DNA of 60,000 nucleotides from Nematostella vectensis (taxonomy: Eukaryota > Cnidaria > Anthozoa > Actiniaria > Edwardsiidae). Below are positions 49,803-60,000 of this stretch, piece after piece. The DNA lies in NCBI RefSeq assembly GCF_932526225.1, contig NC_064036.1:20112953-20172952 (forward strand). The letters are read 5' to 3'. The notes under the pieces are model-generated. The model was not told where the DNA came from, made no database searches, and was given only the letters and a program-made list of their open reading frames with translations. A program made the position numbers and the translations under genes. The stretch's first letter is position 1, and each line of letters opens with the position of its first letter.

Positions 49803-51297
49803 AGCGGTTTCTCACTTTGCTGATAATACATAGGAGTGAGATCACTTTGCTGATAATAGAGAGGAGTGAGATCACTTTGCTGATAATAGAGAGGAGTGAG
49901 ATCACTTTGCTGATAATAGAGAGGAGTGAGATCACTTTGCTGATATTAGAGAGGAGTGAGATCACTTTGCTGATAATAGAGAGGAGTGAGATCACTTTGC
50001 TGTAATAGAGAGGAGTGAGATCACTTTGCTGATAATAGAGAGGAGTGAGATCACTTTGTTGATAATAGAGAGGAGTGAGATCACTTTGCTGATAATACAT
50101 AGGAGTGAGATCACTTTGCTGATAATACATAGGAGTGAGATCACTTTGCTGATAATAGAGAGGAGTGAGATCACTTTGCTGATAATACATAGGAGTGAGA
50201 TCACTTTGCTGTAATAGAGAGGGGTGAGATCACTTTGCTGATAATAGGGAGGAGTGAGATCACTTTGCTGATAATACATAGGAGTGAGATCACTTTGCTG
50301 ATAATACATAAAAGTGAGATCACTTTGCTGATAATAGAGAGGAGTGAGATCACTTTGCTGATAATACATAGGAGTGAGATCACTTTGCTGTAATAGAGAG
50401 GAGTGAGATCACTTTGCTGATAATAGGGAGGAGTGAGATCACTTTGCTGTAATAGAGAGGGGTGAGATCACTTTGCTGATAATAGGGAGGAGTGAGATCA
50501 CTTTGCTGAAATAGAGAGGGGTGAGATCACTTTGCTGATAATAGGGAGGAGTGAGATCACTTTGCTGATAATAGAGAGGAGTGAGATCACTTTGCTGATA
50601 ATAGGGAGGAGTGAGATCACTTTATAATAGGGAGGAGTGAGATCACTTTGCTGTAATAGAGAGGAGTGAGATCATTTTGCTGATAATAGGGAGGAGTGAG
50701 ATCACTTTGCTGATAATAGGGAGGAGTGAGATCACTTTGCTGTAATAAAGAGGAGTGAGATCACTTTTCTGATAATAGAGAGGTGTGAGATCACTTTGCT
50801 GTAATAGAGAGGAGTGAGATCACTTTGCTGTAATAGAGAGGAGATCACTTTGCTGTAATAGAGAGGAGTGAGATCACTTTGCTGTAATAGAGAGGAGTGA
50901 GATCACTTTGCTGATAATAGGGAGGAGTGAGATCACTTTGCTGATAATAGAGGAGTAAGATCACTTTGCTGATAATAGAGGAGTAAGATCACTTTGCTGA
51001 TAATAGAGGAGTAAGATCACTTTGCTGATAATACATAGAAGTGAGATCACTTTGCTGTAATAGGGAGGAGTGAGATCACTTTGCTGATAATAGGGAGGGG
51101 TAAGATCACTTTGCTGATAACAGGGAGGGGTCAGAACGCTTTGCTGATAATACATAGGAGTGAGATCACTTTGCTGTAATAGATAGGAGTAAGCTCACTT
51201 TGCTGATAATACATAGGAGGGAGATCACTTTGCTGATAATTGGGAGGAGTCAGACCACTTTGATGATGATAGATAGGAGTGAGATTACTTTTAATAG
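49803..51297. repeat. About 30-bp minisatellite, roughly 50 copies
   Basis: Unit GAGTGAGATCACTTTGCTGA followed by TAATAGAGAG, with variants lacking GA (giving TGTAATAG) and variants with TACATAG or TAGGGAG. Decays towards 51290. Confidence 0.95.
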
Positions 51298-51369
51298 TAC
51301 AAGCTTGTCATGCACAGTTCTAAGCCTTACCACGACAAGCTAGGTATCCTCTTTCTCTCGAAGTTTTTC

Positions 51370-51700
51370 GAGTCGAACGAGCAATGATAGGTCTTCAGGT
51401 CCATCGAACAATGATAGGTCTTCAGGTCCAACGAGCAATGATAGGCATCGAAGAATAGGTCTTCAGGTCCAACGAACAATGACAGGTCTTCAGGTACATC
51501 GAATGATAGGTCTTCAGGTCCATCGAGCAATGATAGGTCTTCAGGTCTATCGAAGGATAGGTCTTAAGGTCCAACGAGCAATGATAGGTCTTCAGGTCTA
51601 TCGAAGGATAGGTCTTAAGGTCCAACGAGCAATGATAGGTCTTCAGGTACATTGAGCGATGATAGGTATTCATGTACATCGAGCAAAATAGGTCTACGTT
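51370..51700. repeat. Degenerate tandem repeat, about 27-35 bp
   Basis: Around ten copies built on AATGATAGGTCTTCAGGTCC followed by an AACGAGC or ATCGAAC variant. Open minus-strand frames (repeating LKTYHCS) are a by-product. Confidence 0.9.
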
Positions 51701-51707
51701 TCATCGA

Positions 51708-51830
51708 GCAATAAATACTACTTATTAACCGAGGGCGAGGTCCGTACTGGGAAATCTCAGCCCGCGGGACCAAGGGCTATAATTTCTCAGTACGGACCGA
51801 GCAATCGAGGTTAATAAGTTATTTATTACA
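51708..51830. mobile_element. Foldback/MITE-like inverted repeat
   Basis: AATAAATACTACTTATTAACC on the left and GGTTAATAAGTTATTTATTA on the right, with inner arms GGTCCGTACTG and CAGTACGGACC. Imperfect palindrome of about 120 bp. Confidence 0.7.
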
Positions 51831-52635
51831 TGGCTCTTTTAAATATTTGTACAAAAAGGAAAACTTATGCTGAAGTGAAAGAAGGAACCGTTTCTGGATT
51901 TACAAGCCACGAGTGCTCAACTCCAAAGCTCAAAATAACGAGTCGATTTGTTAAATGACCATCGAAAACTTGCTTTTTACGGCGATTTTTACCGATCTTC
52001 ACAGGAAACCCTCTTTTTTATGTTATTTCATTTAGATTAGTTGTCTTTATGGAAAATCATCTTCAAACTCCCTGTGTTATGACATATCTTGTTAGATTAA
52101 TATATAGATTTAGGCACGGCCTAAAAGCTGAGCCAACTTTATTTGCCACTCTTAACTAGGGTTTTGTCCCCATCCCATTCCCCCCCCCCCCCTCCTCCCA
52201 ACCCCTACGAAGACCAAACTTAAGCGAGAGACACACCCAGGATTCTACACTTTGACTATGCTCCAGGTATTCCTAAAATGAGCCCTATCTAAATGCACAA
52301 AAATGCATGGCTTATTACCTTTCCTATTATTCCTATTATAAAGTTATTATTGAAAAAATCCATAGGACAATTTACAAGAAAAAAGACTGCTGTTACCTAT
52401 GCAAATCAATGCACATGAGAATAATACAATCAGTTTGCTGGTTCATTTGCAATAACAGTCATTAAGTTAAGTACAGAATACCTCTGGTCTTCAAGCATCA
52501 GAAACCATATGGGAAGTATCAACAATATTCAGAGCAGATTATGTTGGCTTATAGGGAAAGAATGTGGGTTGATTGAATATAATTATACTAAACAATAAAA
52601 TAATATGAAAAACATTTTTTACATATGCTTTCAGG
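51831..52635. other. Intergenic, nothing recognised
   Basis: AT-rich with a C tract near 52180. No supported gene. Confidence 0.5.
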
Positions 52636-53185
52636 TGTATCGTTGTGGGGGTAATTTAGGCTAAGCAAACACGCCAGTAGTTTCAAAAACAACTGATTTA
52701 CTTCAGCCATGCTTTCAACCTCGTGTCCCTACATTCATAGCGCGTACCACAGCTACTTGGTATTTTTGTGGGCAAGAGGATAAATTCGTTATTACCTCAA
52801 AGGCTTTCCAGGTTTGTTGCCAATTCCCCCAATTCTTTGCAAGATCACCTGTCAGGTTTAAAGGTTGTGGGAGGGGGAGGGGGATATTCGACGTACAGAT
52901 CTGCTGCTGCGGAGGTGGAGGATTTGTAGGTTGCTCGGGATCCGGCATGTTTGTTTCCTCGTCAGTCACTGAATGAAACTCTGCTCCAAACGGCTCTATT
53001 TTGCTCCAAATTTCGCCAGGAATCTCCCAAAACTGTTCTCCAGAGGCTGGTCCGGCTTATTCTGACACCATGTATCGTTGTGGGGGTAATTTAGGCTAAG
53101 CAAACACGCCAGTAGTTCAAAAACAACTGATTTACTTCAGCCATGCTTTCAAACTCGAGTCCTTACATTCATAGTGCGTACCACA
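52636..53185 (-). mobile_element. Miniature LTR retrotransposon (TRIM-like)
   Basis: Near-identical direct repeats at 52636-52751 and 53071-53185, each TGTATCGTTGTGG to GCGTACCACA on the plus strand. On the minus strand the first LTR is followed directly by a primer-binding-like TGGTGTCAGAATAAGCC (adjoining 53071). A gag fragment starts at 52969 and runs straight into the second LTR. The internal part is only about 320 bp and no pol is present. A clear target duplication was not found. Confidence 0.8.
52715..52969 (-). pseudogene. Truncated gag fragment of the miniature LTR element
   Basis: 84 codons from MTDEETNMPDPEQP; contains a Pro-rich segment and LTGDLAKNWGNWQQTWKAF, a pattern seen at the start of gag-like proteins of LTR elements in marine invertebrates. 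It ends inside the LTR, so it is a deletion product. Confidence 0.7.
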
Positions 53186-53189
53186 GGGA

Positions 53190-54340
53190 TAATGAATTTT
53201 GATATACTAAATTCCTTGCTTTATTCACCTTGTCATTTCATAGCTAATACTAGCTATATTAATGTCATTACTTAGCATGTACATAGGCAAGCACTTTTTA
53301 TCTCACCATAGCTTGGTATAAAAGAGACAAGAAAATAAAAACAAATTATAATAGGTACCAAATAATAAATCTAAACATAGATATTTTTATAGAGAAGTGA
53401 TAGAACCCCATTTTAGAGCCCAAGAACCCCCTTGAAAATAAGATGAAAACTAGAAAAAAAAAGAAAATACTTTTTAGATGTCTACTGATTTCGAAATTAT
53501 GTTGTGGTATCTCGAAAACATTCGCTTGCTACTGAATATAAGTAGCCGGATAGAGTTCTCAATCGACTATGCCAAACAGTACATAATTTCTCCAATGTAA
53601 CTGAGCATTTTAGCCGTTAAACTCTTCCTTACCTTAGCAAAATAAGCCTTTATTTGAAGAAAGAATTATTTTGAGATGTTTTTCACGATCCACACAGACA
53701 TGGAAGCCAATAAACTGCATGCAACCAATCAGCGTTCAAGGATTTGCTTTCTTAGCCAATCAAAATCACGGTGGAAGTACGTGATAAATCAATGACAACC
53801 GGCAAAATCATAAAGTTGTGGTCACAATGTGAAGCTACGGCCAGAAAACATTTTGTTTTGGTGAAAATTTTCACATTAATTTTGAAGCGAAAAAACTAGA
53901 CAAATATAATAAATATAAGGAAACTGCTTATTTAATTTATACGTTTTCTTACATTGAATTCAAATTATCGTGCGGAACAAACTGGTGTTTTCTCGGTTGC
54001 CGATGAAAAATTATCTTGTTAAATAATATATATTATAACATTAATACTCTGTTTTGATTTTGCTTCGTGACATCTTAAAGATAATAGTAATGTAGAGCCT
54101 CTCCATAGTCATAAAAGAACGCGAAAGGAGGGATTCACTCCCGGAACACTCGAGGGTAGATTTTACTGTCGGCTCGTACGTAGGCTTCTCAGTTTCTTCA
54201 GACAAAATGGTTCCCTCGACCACAGTCAGCCCATTTGAATCCGTAGATTTTCTCATTGAATATTATTTTCTAACTGCCTTTTTTCTTCGAACTTTGAAGC
54301 ACTAAAGTGAGGCGGTAAAACACATAAAAGCGTAAGACCG
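53190..54340. other. Intergenic, nothing firmly recognised
   Basis: AT-rich. A minus-strand ORF at 54041-54256 (71 codons, Ser/Glu-rich) has no recognisable family. Confidence 0.45.
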
Positions 54341-54482
54341 AATGGGGGCCTGGGAGTTGCATTGGATGGATTGTAACACCACAGGGTACCCGCGCGATGA
54401 CCACAAAAACCAAGTCACAGCTATACCATATTTCTATACCTATGGAGCTCCGCGCACAGCCTACGGCCGCGCTGGCCCCGCT

Positions 54483-54640
54483 ATTAGCGCGAGATTGACG
54501 CGTGATTTATCTGGTACGATTATTAGCGCGAGATTGACGCGTGATTTATCTGGTACGATTATTAGCGCGAGATTGACGCGTGATTTATCTGGTACGATTA
54601 TTAGCGCGAGATTGACGCGTGATTTATCTGGTACGATTTA
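54483..54640. repeat. 39-bp tandem repeat, four copies, just upstream of an acceptor
   Basis: Unit ATTAGCGCGAGATTGACGCG followed by TGATTTATCTGGTACGATT. The last copy runs into GATTTACAG, the probable acceptor of the downstream exon. Other units end at the same place in GATTATTAG, so the unit may derive from this junction. Confidence 0.9.
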
Positions 54641-54643
54641 CAG

Positions 54644-55019
54644 GCTGACGGGGTACGCCGACAACAACCCTCGCGTGATCCAACATGGCGTCCGTATCCA
54701 CTTATGCCGCATGGAGCCCACGCTGTTCCAGAACTGGAACCCATTCAACAGCGACATGCCATTCATCTCGTTCACAGACCACCAGTCCGTAACACTACTC
54801 GAGGACGCCCCGAGCCACCTCAGTATCGCGAACTTCCAGCGGCATTTTATCGATAGTATTAATGCTGCACGCGTAGCTGAACCCAACAAAGAGCTACTGC
54901 ACAACTTCGAGGTGACGGAAGAGGATCTCCCTATTCAGATATACGTCGGCCTGTCTGCCATGGTGGTCAACCAAAGTAAACTCGGCTTTTGTAAAGACCG
55001 TGGCAATGTTTTCTATTAA
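54644..55019 (+). CDS. TPRG1-like terminal exon (paralogue of 48725-49079)
   Basis: An acceptor at 54643 leads to an open frame ending TAA at 55019, about 125 residues. FQNWNPFNSDMPFISFTDH, LPIQIYVGLSAMV and LGFCKDRGNVFY align with QNWNPWFKALPHVTF, ILIEVYCGASPM and LGYRRDRGSFGY of the gene at 45829-49079. The intron enters in the same phase (one base completes the first codon). No upstream exons of this paralogue are recognised in the preceding 5 kb, so it is either an isolated duplicated exon or its 5' exons are too diverged to see. The plus-strand frame is open back to 54342, but that part is repeat and not family-like. Confidence 0.7.
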
Positions 55020-55859
55020 CCGATGTAGCATTCCATCGACAGTGGTGATATCGGAAATAATTTCCATTGACCGTGGTGATATCGGAAATATTTTCCATCG
55101 ACGCTAAGTGCCGTCTATCGACCGTGGCAATTTGTTCTGCTAAGCGCTATAGTGCTATACTGCGCGAAATAATATGTTAGCATGTCATTATTGATGTTAG
55201 GTCGCATTAATTAAAACTATTTTAGATTTATTCGATTATTGATAAACAGTCGATACGTGCCTGTGCTCGTTAGTTTTCAGTTCTGTGTTCCAGTATTTCG
55301 AGGCCCGCTACGGCCCTTGCACATGCATTTTACGACAAATAGAATTTATTGAATTACAGTGATTTGCATTTTTATTAATACTGTCCACAAAAAAGGTAAT
55401 TTACTAAAAAAAATTTAATTGGTGATAATTGGGTGATAAGACATTAACTTGTGGCATAAATGGTCCGCACAAAAACTATTATATTTACTATATATGATTT
55501 ATGAATATCGTATGAATAAATAAAAAAAAAACTTACAGCTCACTACAATAGTTACAATCCTGAACACCCTTTTGACTGTGGCATGTTCCGCGAAGTTAAC
55601 AATCATGAGTGCGGTGTTGTTTGAGCAATGTTACTAAAGATGGTACAAGCGTTTCTTGCCCCCCCCCCCCCCCCCCCCACGACCTTTCCAAAAACGCAAG
55701 TCTATCATGTATAGTCTATCAGCACAATTGTGAGATAACTGAGCAACATGGCTGAAGGTTGAAGAGCGTTCGCCGGCACTCACGCAGTAGAGACGAAATG
55801 ACTAAGACCAAAAAAGTTAACAAATATTATGTCGGTACACAAACTCCGACGCTGGGATA
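55020..55859. other. Intergenic, nothing recognised
   Basis: AT-rich sequence with a C tract near 55660-55678. A short block (CCATCGACAGTGGTGATATC) recurs in variant form at 55035-55130. Confidence 0.5.
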
Positions 55860-58800
55860 ATGGCTAGTTATCTAGTTATCACTACAAAGGACAACTTGGT
55901 GGCCAACACCAGAGCTTCAATGTTAAAGACGGAGCGTCTCAATTTCCTGATTGAAAAGAGAAGAGAACTCGGGATTCATGTGATTGACGCGGAAGAGATA
56001 ATATTGGACGAGGAAGCTAACAAAAAAGAAGTCCAGCCTCCAGAAAAAGCTGCTTACGACAAGAAGCGAGCGGACAAGACGGCGACTAGGAGATGGAAGA
56101 CGACTCTCAACCGTCATCTTCTGTTAAAAGTCTCGATGACAAAATTGACGCAAATGTTAGGTGCTCTGCAAAAGATTGATTATCTCTCCCATATTTGTAA
56201 AAATCAGCTAAAAGAAGTTTAGGCATAAAGAAAAAGCTCCAGAATGCAGAGGCCCATATACATACACCGTCATCGATACTTTGCAATTTTTTTATCGTTG
56301 AGACGTCAAATAGATTTGAACCGCTGGCGAACGACGTTCCCGAGGAAGAGAGAAGTGATACGAATAACTGTTCCCAAAAACAACAAAACGCAGGAGCCAC
56401 CGACGCAACAAGAACGCATACTACCGAAAATGCCGAAACGCCTAACAGGCCAACGACATAACAAGAACGCATACTACAGAAAATGACAAAACGCCTAACA
56501 GGCCACCGACGCAACAAGAACGCATACTACCGAAAATGCCGAAACGCCTAACAGTCCACCGACACAACAAGAACGCATGCTACCGAAAATGCCGAAACGC
56601 CTAACAGGCCACCGACACAACAAGAACGCATGCTACCGAAAATGCCAAAACGCCTAACAGTCCACCGACGCAACAAGAACGCATACTACCGAAAATGCCG
56701 AAACGCCTAACAGGCCACCGACACAACAAGAACGCATACTACCGAAAATGCCGAAACGCCTAGCAGGCCACCGACACAACAAGAACGCATACTACAGAAA
56801 ATGACGAAACGCCTAACAGGCCACCGACGCAACAAGAACGCATACTACCGAAAATGCCGAAACGCCTAACAGGCCAACGACACAACAAGAACGCATGCTA
56901 CCGAAAATGCCGAAACGCCTAACAGGCCACCGACACAACAAGAACGCATACTACCGAAAATGCCGAAACGCCTAACAGTCCACCGACACAACAAGAACGC
57001 ATACTACCGAAAATGCCAAAACGCCTAACAGTCCACCGACACAACAAGAACGCATACTACCGAAAATGCCAAAACGCCTAACAGTCCAACGGGACAACCC
57101 CAACCCCAGAAAGAGGGCGGGAATAATACAACGGATAAAGCAATTCTTATCCTGTCTGACTCAATCTATCAAAGGATTTTGATTGAGAAACTTGACCGTA
57201 ATTGTCAGCATAATAATCATAAGGAGTATGTTCAAGGGGGCACGCGGGAATTACTGCAAATTTGAACACAATGACTAACGAAAACGATGCTACATATGAG
57301 CATGAGGTTTTACACACCAGGAACAATGAGATCGGGGTTTTTGACATCAATTGCTCTATATAGGAAAACACTCTAAGGATCTCGGTGGAAGGGCAACTAA
57401 AATGGCCCTCGGCGAAGATAACATTAAGCGGACTTAAGAATTAAAGAGATAACTTTTCGCCGCTAAATAAAAACATTGAGGCAGTTTATGCGCAGACAAA
57501 AATAACATGCTCATGAACTCGGCGGAGTTTACTTTATGGACAATACCCACCGGACCAGGCGCAAAGATGGTAGGATAGATGAAGAGGCTCTATTTGATGA
57601 GCGGCATCTTGGAGACAAGGGCATTCGAAAGCTAGCCGCGAGCCTAAAGATACACCTCGGCATAAATCCACTCAGATCCAGACAGACGAGAAATCTTTTA
57701 GCACCCAACCAGTACAGAGGTCACTACAGTGAGCCAGCACCGAGGATGGGACTGAACCAAGTCAGAGGTAGTAACAGCACGCCGAACATATATCAAGTAG
57801 ATAGTACAATTCTTAAGGCGCTTCGTGCGCTTACAGATACACAAAAGGTCGTTAAGGTCTCTACTGCTGAGCTGCTCTGTTCGTAGTTCTAGCCACGACA
57901 CAATGCCGGGATCGTTGCGAAAAAATGGCGCGCCCTACGCTGCTGCGTATGGAATTTACATGGGGTTAAAAGTAAGGAGCTCGTGAACAAGTTGGAATTG
58001 CAAAAAGTAAGACATTTTTTTTCAGCAATCACGACATACTCGGGATTGCTGAGACTCATACTGGTGCAGACTCGGGGGATCTAGAAGTCGAGAGGTTTAA
58101 AGTCTTCTCTAAGCACAGGGAATAAACGGGAAGTGGATATGCGGGGGACATTTCAATTTATATCAATTGCAGACGGCGTAAAATACAAACCGTCCACAAA
58201 TAACAACATGATTTGGTGCAAAATTATCAAGGATTATTTTTCCCTTGACAAGAATATCTTTCTAGGAATGACATACCTGAGCCACAAAAATCACAAAGGC
58301 AACAAGCAATGCATACTAGACGCCTAGAGCGAGAAGTGCTCGATTTTTCAGTCAAAGGAAAAATAATCTTACGGTGATCTAAACGCGAGAACGGGTGGAT
58401 TGAAGGACTTCTCGAGACTTCGTCACCGATGACAACGACCAGTTTCTAGATCTACCAGAAGATTATTTGTCCGACGTCCTAAATTCTAATAGATTAGTAG
58501 ATCTTCGTTCGACAACAAAACTGAGAGGCAAAGCATTGATCGAAATGTGCAGCTAAGGTTTAGGATTTTCAATGGTAGAATAACAATGGCAGTAGCACGG
58601 TAGATTATATCATAAGCGACGAGTCCTTATTAACGAGCTTCCGTCACTGCAAAGTGAATGACCTAATACCATATCTATCTGACCACTGCTCCATATAATT
58701 TATTCTCCGTATAAAAACAAAACCAATACGTTCTGATAGGACGCAGCCCGCCGCATGCTCGAAACAACCGTTTAGACGGCTCACATGGAAGGAAGCTGCT

Positions 58801-58975
58801 AGGGAGAAAGCTTATTCACTTTTGGAGACAGATAGATATAGAAAAATAGTGGCATAAATTGTATTATATAAATTGCGAATATCAAGATGTGGATAACATG
58901 ATCCACGATGTTACTAATTTATTACTAGAGTACGGAAAACTCCAAAGAAAAATTATAGAAACCATTCAACGTGGA
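55860..58975 (+). mobile_element. Degenerate CR1-like LINE (ORF1 and endonuclease part of ORF2)
   Basis: ORF1 remnant at 55860-56222 (MASYLVITTKDN onward, Lys/Glu-rich). After a 53-bp array come an esterase-like block (AILILSDSIYQRI near 57141) and its C-terminal block HLGDKGIRKLAASLKIHLGI (about 57605-57664), as in CR1-group ORF1 esterases. Endonuclease remnants follow: GIAETHTGADSGDLEVERF-like near 58045, VDYIISDESLLTSF, and LIPYLSDHCSI near 58665 (the SDH motif of APE-type endonucleases). Frames change repeatedly with stops throughout. Sequence resembling the segment before RT resumes at about 59830 after an insertion. Confidence 0.8.
56390..57095. repeat. 53-bp minisatellite inside the LINE ORF1 region
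   Basis: About 13 copies of a unit with CACAACAAGAACGCATACTA followed by CCGAAAATGCCGAAACG and CCTAACAGGCCACCGA. The period is not a multiple of three, so it would shift the ORF1 frame at each copy. Confidence 0.95.
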
Positions 58976-58979
58976 TAAC

Positions 58980-59798
58980 CAGGCCCGCACCCAGGATCTT
59001 TCTTGGGGGGGGGGATCCAAAAAAATGGACCTACCAAGCCCACTCCCCCCTCTCCTGGAGAAGGGGGGGGGGAAGCTGTTCCATTTAATTTCTAACACAT
59101 CTATACACATCCTTGACTGTTACTCTATATGCTTCTGAATTCTTATCTTCTGACCGATATCCATTTTTAAGCAGTGAGAAGTCTGTTTCGTCTAGGTCGA
59201 AGTCTGTGTTGTAGTGAGTAGTGACATTGGATAAGAGCAAATGCCCATATCCTCTCTTGCTCTATGCACGATCTGTTATTTGTTTTTTTAAGAGCTTTCA
59301 CAATGTTCCCCATCACATTTCCATTGAGCTGTCATGTGCATGCTTATCGGCTTTGCTGTTGACACTGGACTGTCCCTCGTCCCGCAAGGCAATGCACTGG
59401 CGGCCCCAAAACAGCACAGCTTTCCAACACATTTGATTATATGCTTGTTTCGCTCTATGATACGTCTCTTCCCGTCACCAAGGAGTAGATTAAAGTTTTA
59501 TGATAAAAATCTGATCACCCCGTGACAACAAAAAACGTTTCTTTATGGCATTGCAGTATTTCACTGGACGTTTACTATCGCATTTGGCAACAACAACAAA
59601 AAAAAGTCATGTTTAACTTCCTGAGTTCAAGTTTAAGCTTATGAGTTGATTTATAGATTTATTAATTCGCTTATGTTTGTTATAGTTTTGTCTACAAAAA
59701 ACACGTCTATTGCGAACCGAAAGTGGACTTTCGGCCCTTGTGGTGGTGGGGGGGGGGGGGGGGGGGGGGTGCGAACGCAACCCCTGGGTACGAGCCTG
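58980..59798. mobile_element. TIR element inserted in the LINE
   Basis: Left end CAGGCCCGCACCCAGG (58980-58995); the right end on the complementary strand is CAGGCTCGTACCCAGG (59783-59798), 14 of 16 matching. G-rich tracts lie just inside both ends (59006-59015 and 59749-59769). Only short ORFs. LINE-like sequence is found on both sides, supporting insertion. No clear target duplication. Confidence 0.55.
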
Positions 59799-59825
59799 AT
59801 TAAGAATGCAAGCAACAGAAAACTC

Positions 59826-60000
59826 TTTTGATTACCCTTGCTTTTCGGCTTGACCTCGAAAACTCCGATCTGAGAAACACGATTCATAGCAGAAAAAAGA
59901 AATTCAAATTCTTAAGTAGAAAGAAGAAATATGAATATAACGCGAAAATAATAGAGCATTTGGATTTCGCAAACGTGTCGGAAAATCAAACACACCTTTA
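59826..60000 (+). pseudogene. LINE ORF2 remnant, continues past window
   Basis: Reads DLENSDLRNTIHSRKKKF and then KKKYEYNAKIIEHLDFANVS, resembling the linker between endonuclease and RT domains of LINE ORF2 (the IEHLDFAN block). Probably the continuation of the element at 55860-58975. Confidence 0.6.

Noticed and set aside
51327-51679. Minus-strand ORFs repeating LKTYHCS
   Set aside because: Translation of a degenerate minisatellite.
54041-54256. Minus-strand 71-codon Ser/Glu-rich ORF near the TPRG1-like exon
   Set aside because: Short and unrecognised; it could be a first exon of a divergent gene but nothing further supports it.
54342-54643. N-terminal extension of the TPRG1-like ORF
   Set aside because: Consists mostly of the 39-bp repeat and non-family sequence; an acceptor at 54643 explains the conserved part better.

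Overview
This is a eukaryotic, animal-type window: multi-exon genes with GT-AG introns, AT-rich introns, abundant transposon remains and very large minisatellites. Three metazoan genes can be read. A nearly complete PIWI gene occupies the first half, an SLC33A1-type acetyl-CoA transporter lies in the middle, and a TPRG1L-like gene follows with a possible lone paralogous exon further on. The mix of Penelope-like elements, TTAA-targeting DNA transposons and CR1-like LINEs, together with the intron-rich genes, suggests an early-branching invertebrate such as a cnidarian (possibly a sea anemone). That assignment is inference from style, not proof.

Layout. 1-3080: 30-bp minisatellite, probably inside a 5' intron of the PIWI gene. 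3169-27668 (+): 23 PIWI exons, from Arg-Gly/Gln-rich N-terminal exons through N, PAZ, MID and PIWI domains to a typical aromatic-rich C-terminus; the first exon lies outside the window. Its introns hold a 40-bp minisatellite split by an intact piggyBac-family transposon (8633-10993), a 190-bp near-perfect palindrome, a TTAA-flanked non-autonomous element (15647-17051), and two giant arrays. One array is built from the exon/donor junction (55 bp, about 33 copies) and one from the intron/acceptor junction (30 bp, about 167 copies). 28221-31100: palindromic MITEs and a 37-bp array. 31326-35480: dead Ty3/gypsy-type LTR element. 35640-36150: 3' end of a Penelope-like element with a GIY-YIG domain remnant and two tandem hammerhead-ribozyme-like motifs. 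36825-43065 (+): acetyl-CoA transporter in six coding exons, with a CR1-like LINE fragment in intron 1. 45829-49079 (+): TPRG1L-like gene in four coding exons. 49803-51700: two more minisatellites. 52636-53185: miniature LTR element. 54644-55019 (+): isolated TPRG1-like terminal exon. 55860-60000: degenerate LINE with esterase-like and endonuclease remnants, interrupted by a TIR element.

Together: the three cellular genes have unrelated roles (piRNA-guided silencing, acetyl-CoA import into ER/Golgi, a probable vesicle or membrane-associated protein) and look like ordinary neighbours. The notable theme is repeat biology. A gene whose product silences transposons carries an apparently intact transposon in one intron, and two of its introns have been expanded by tandem duplication of their own splice junctions.
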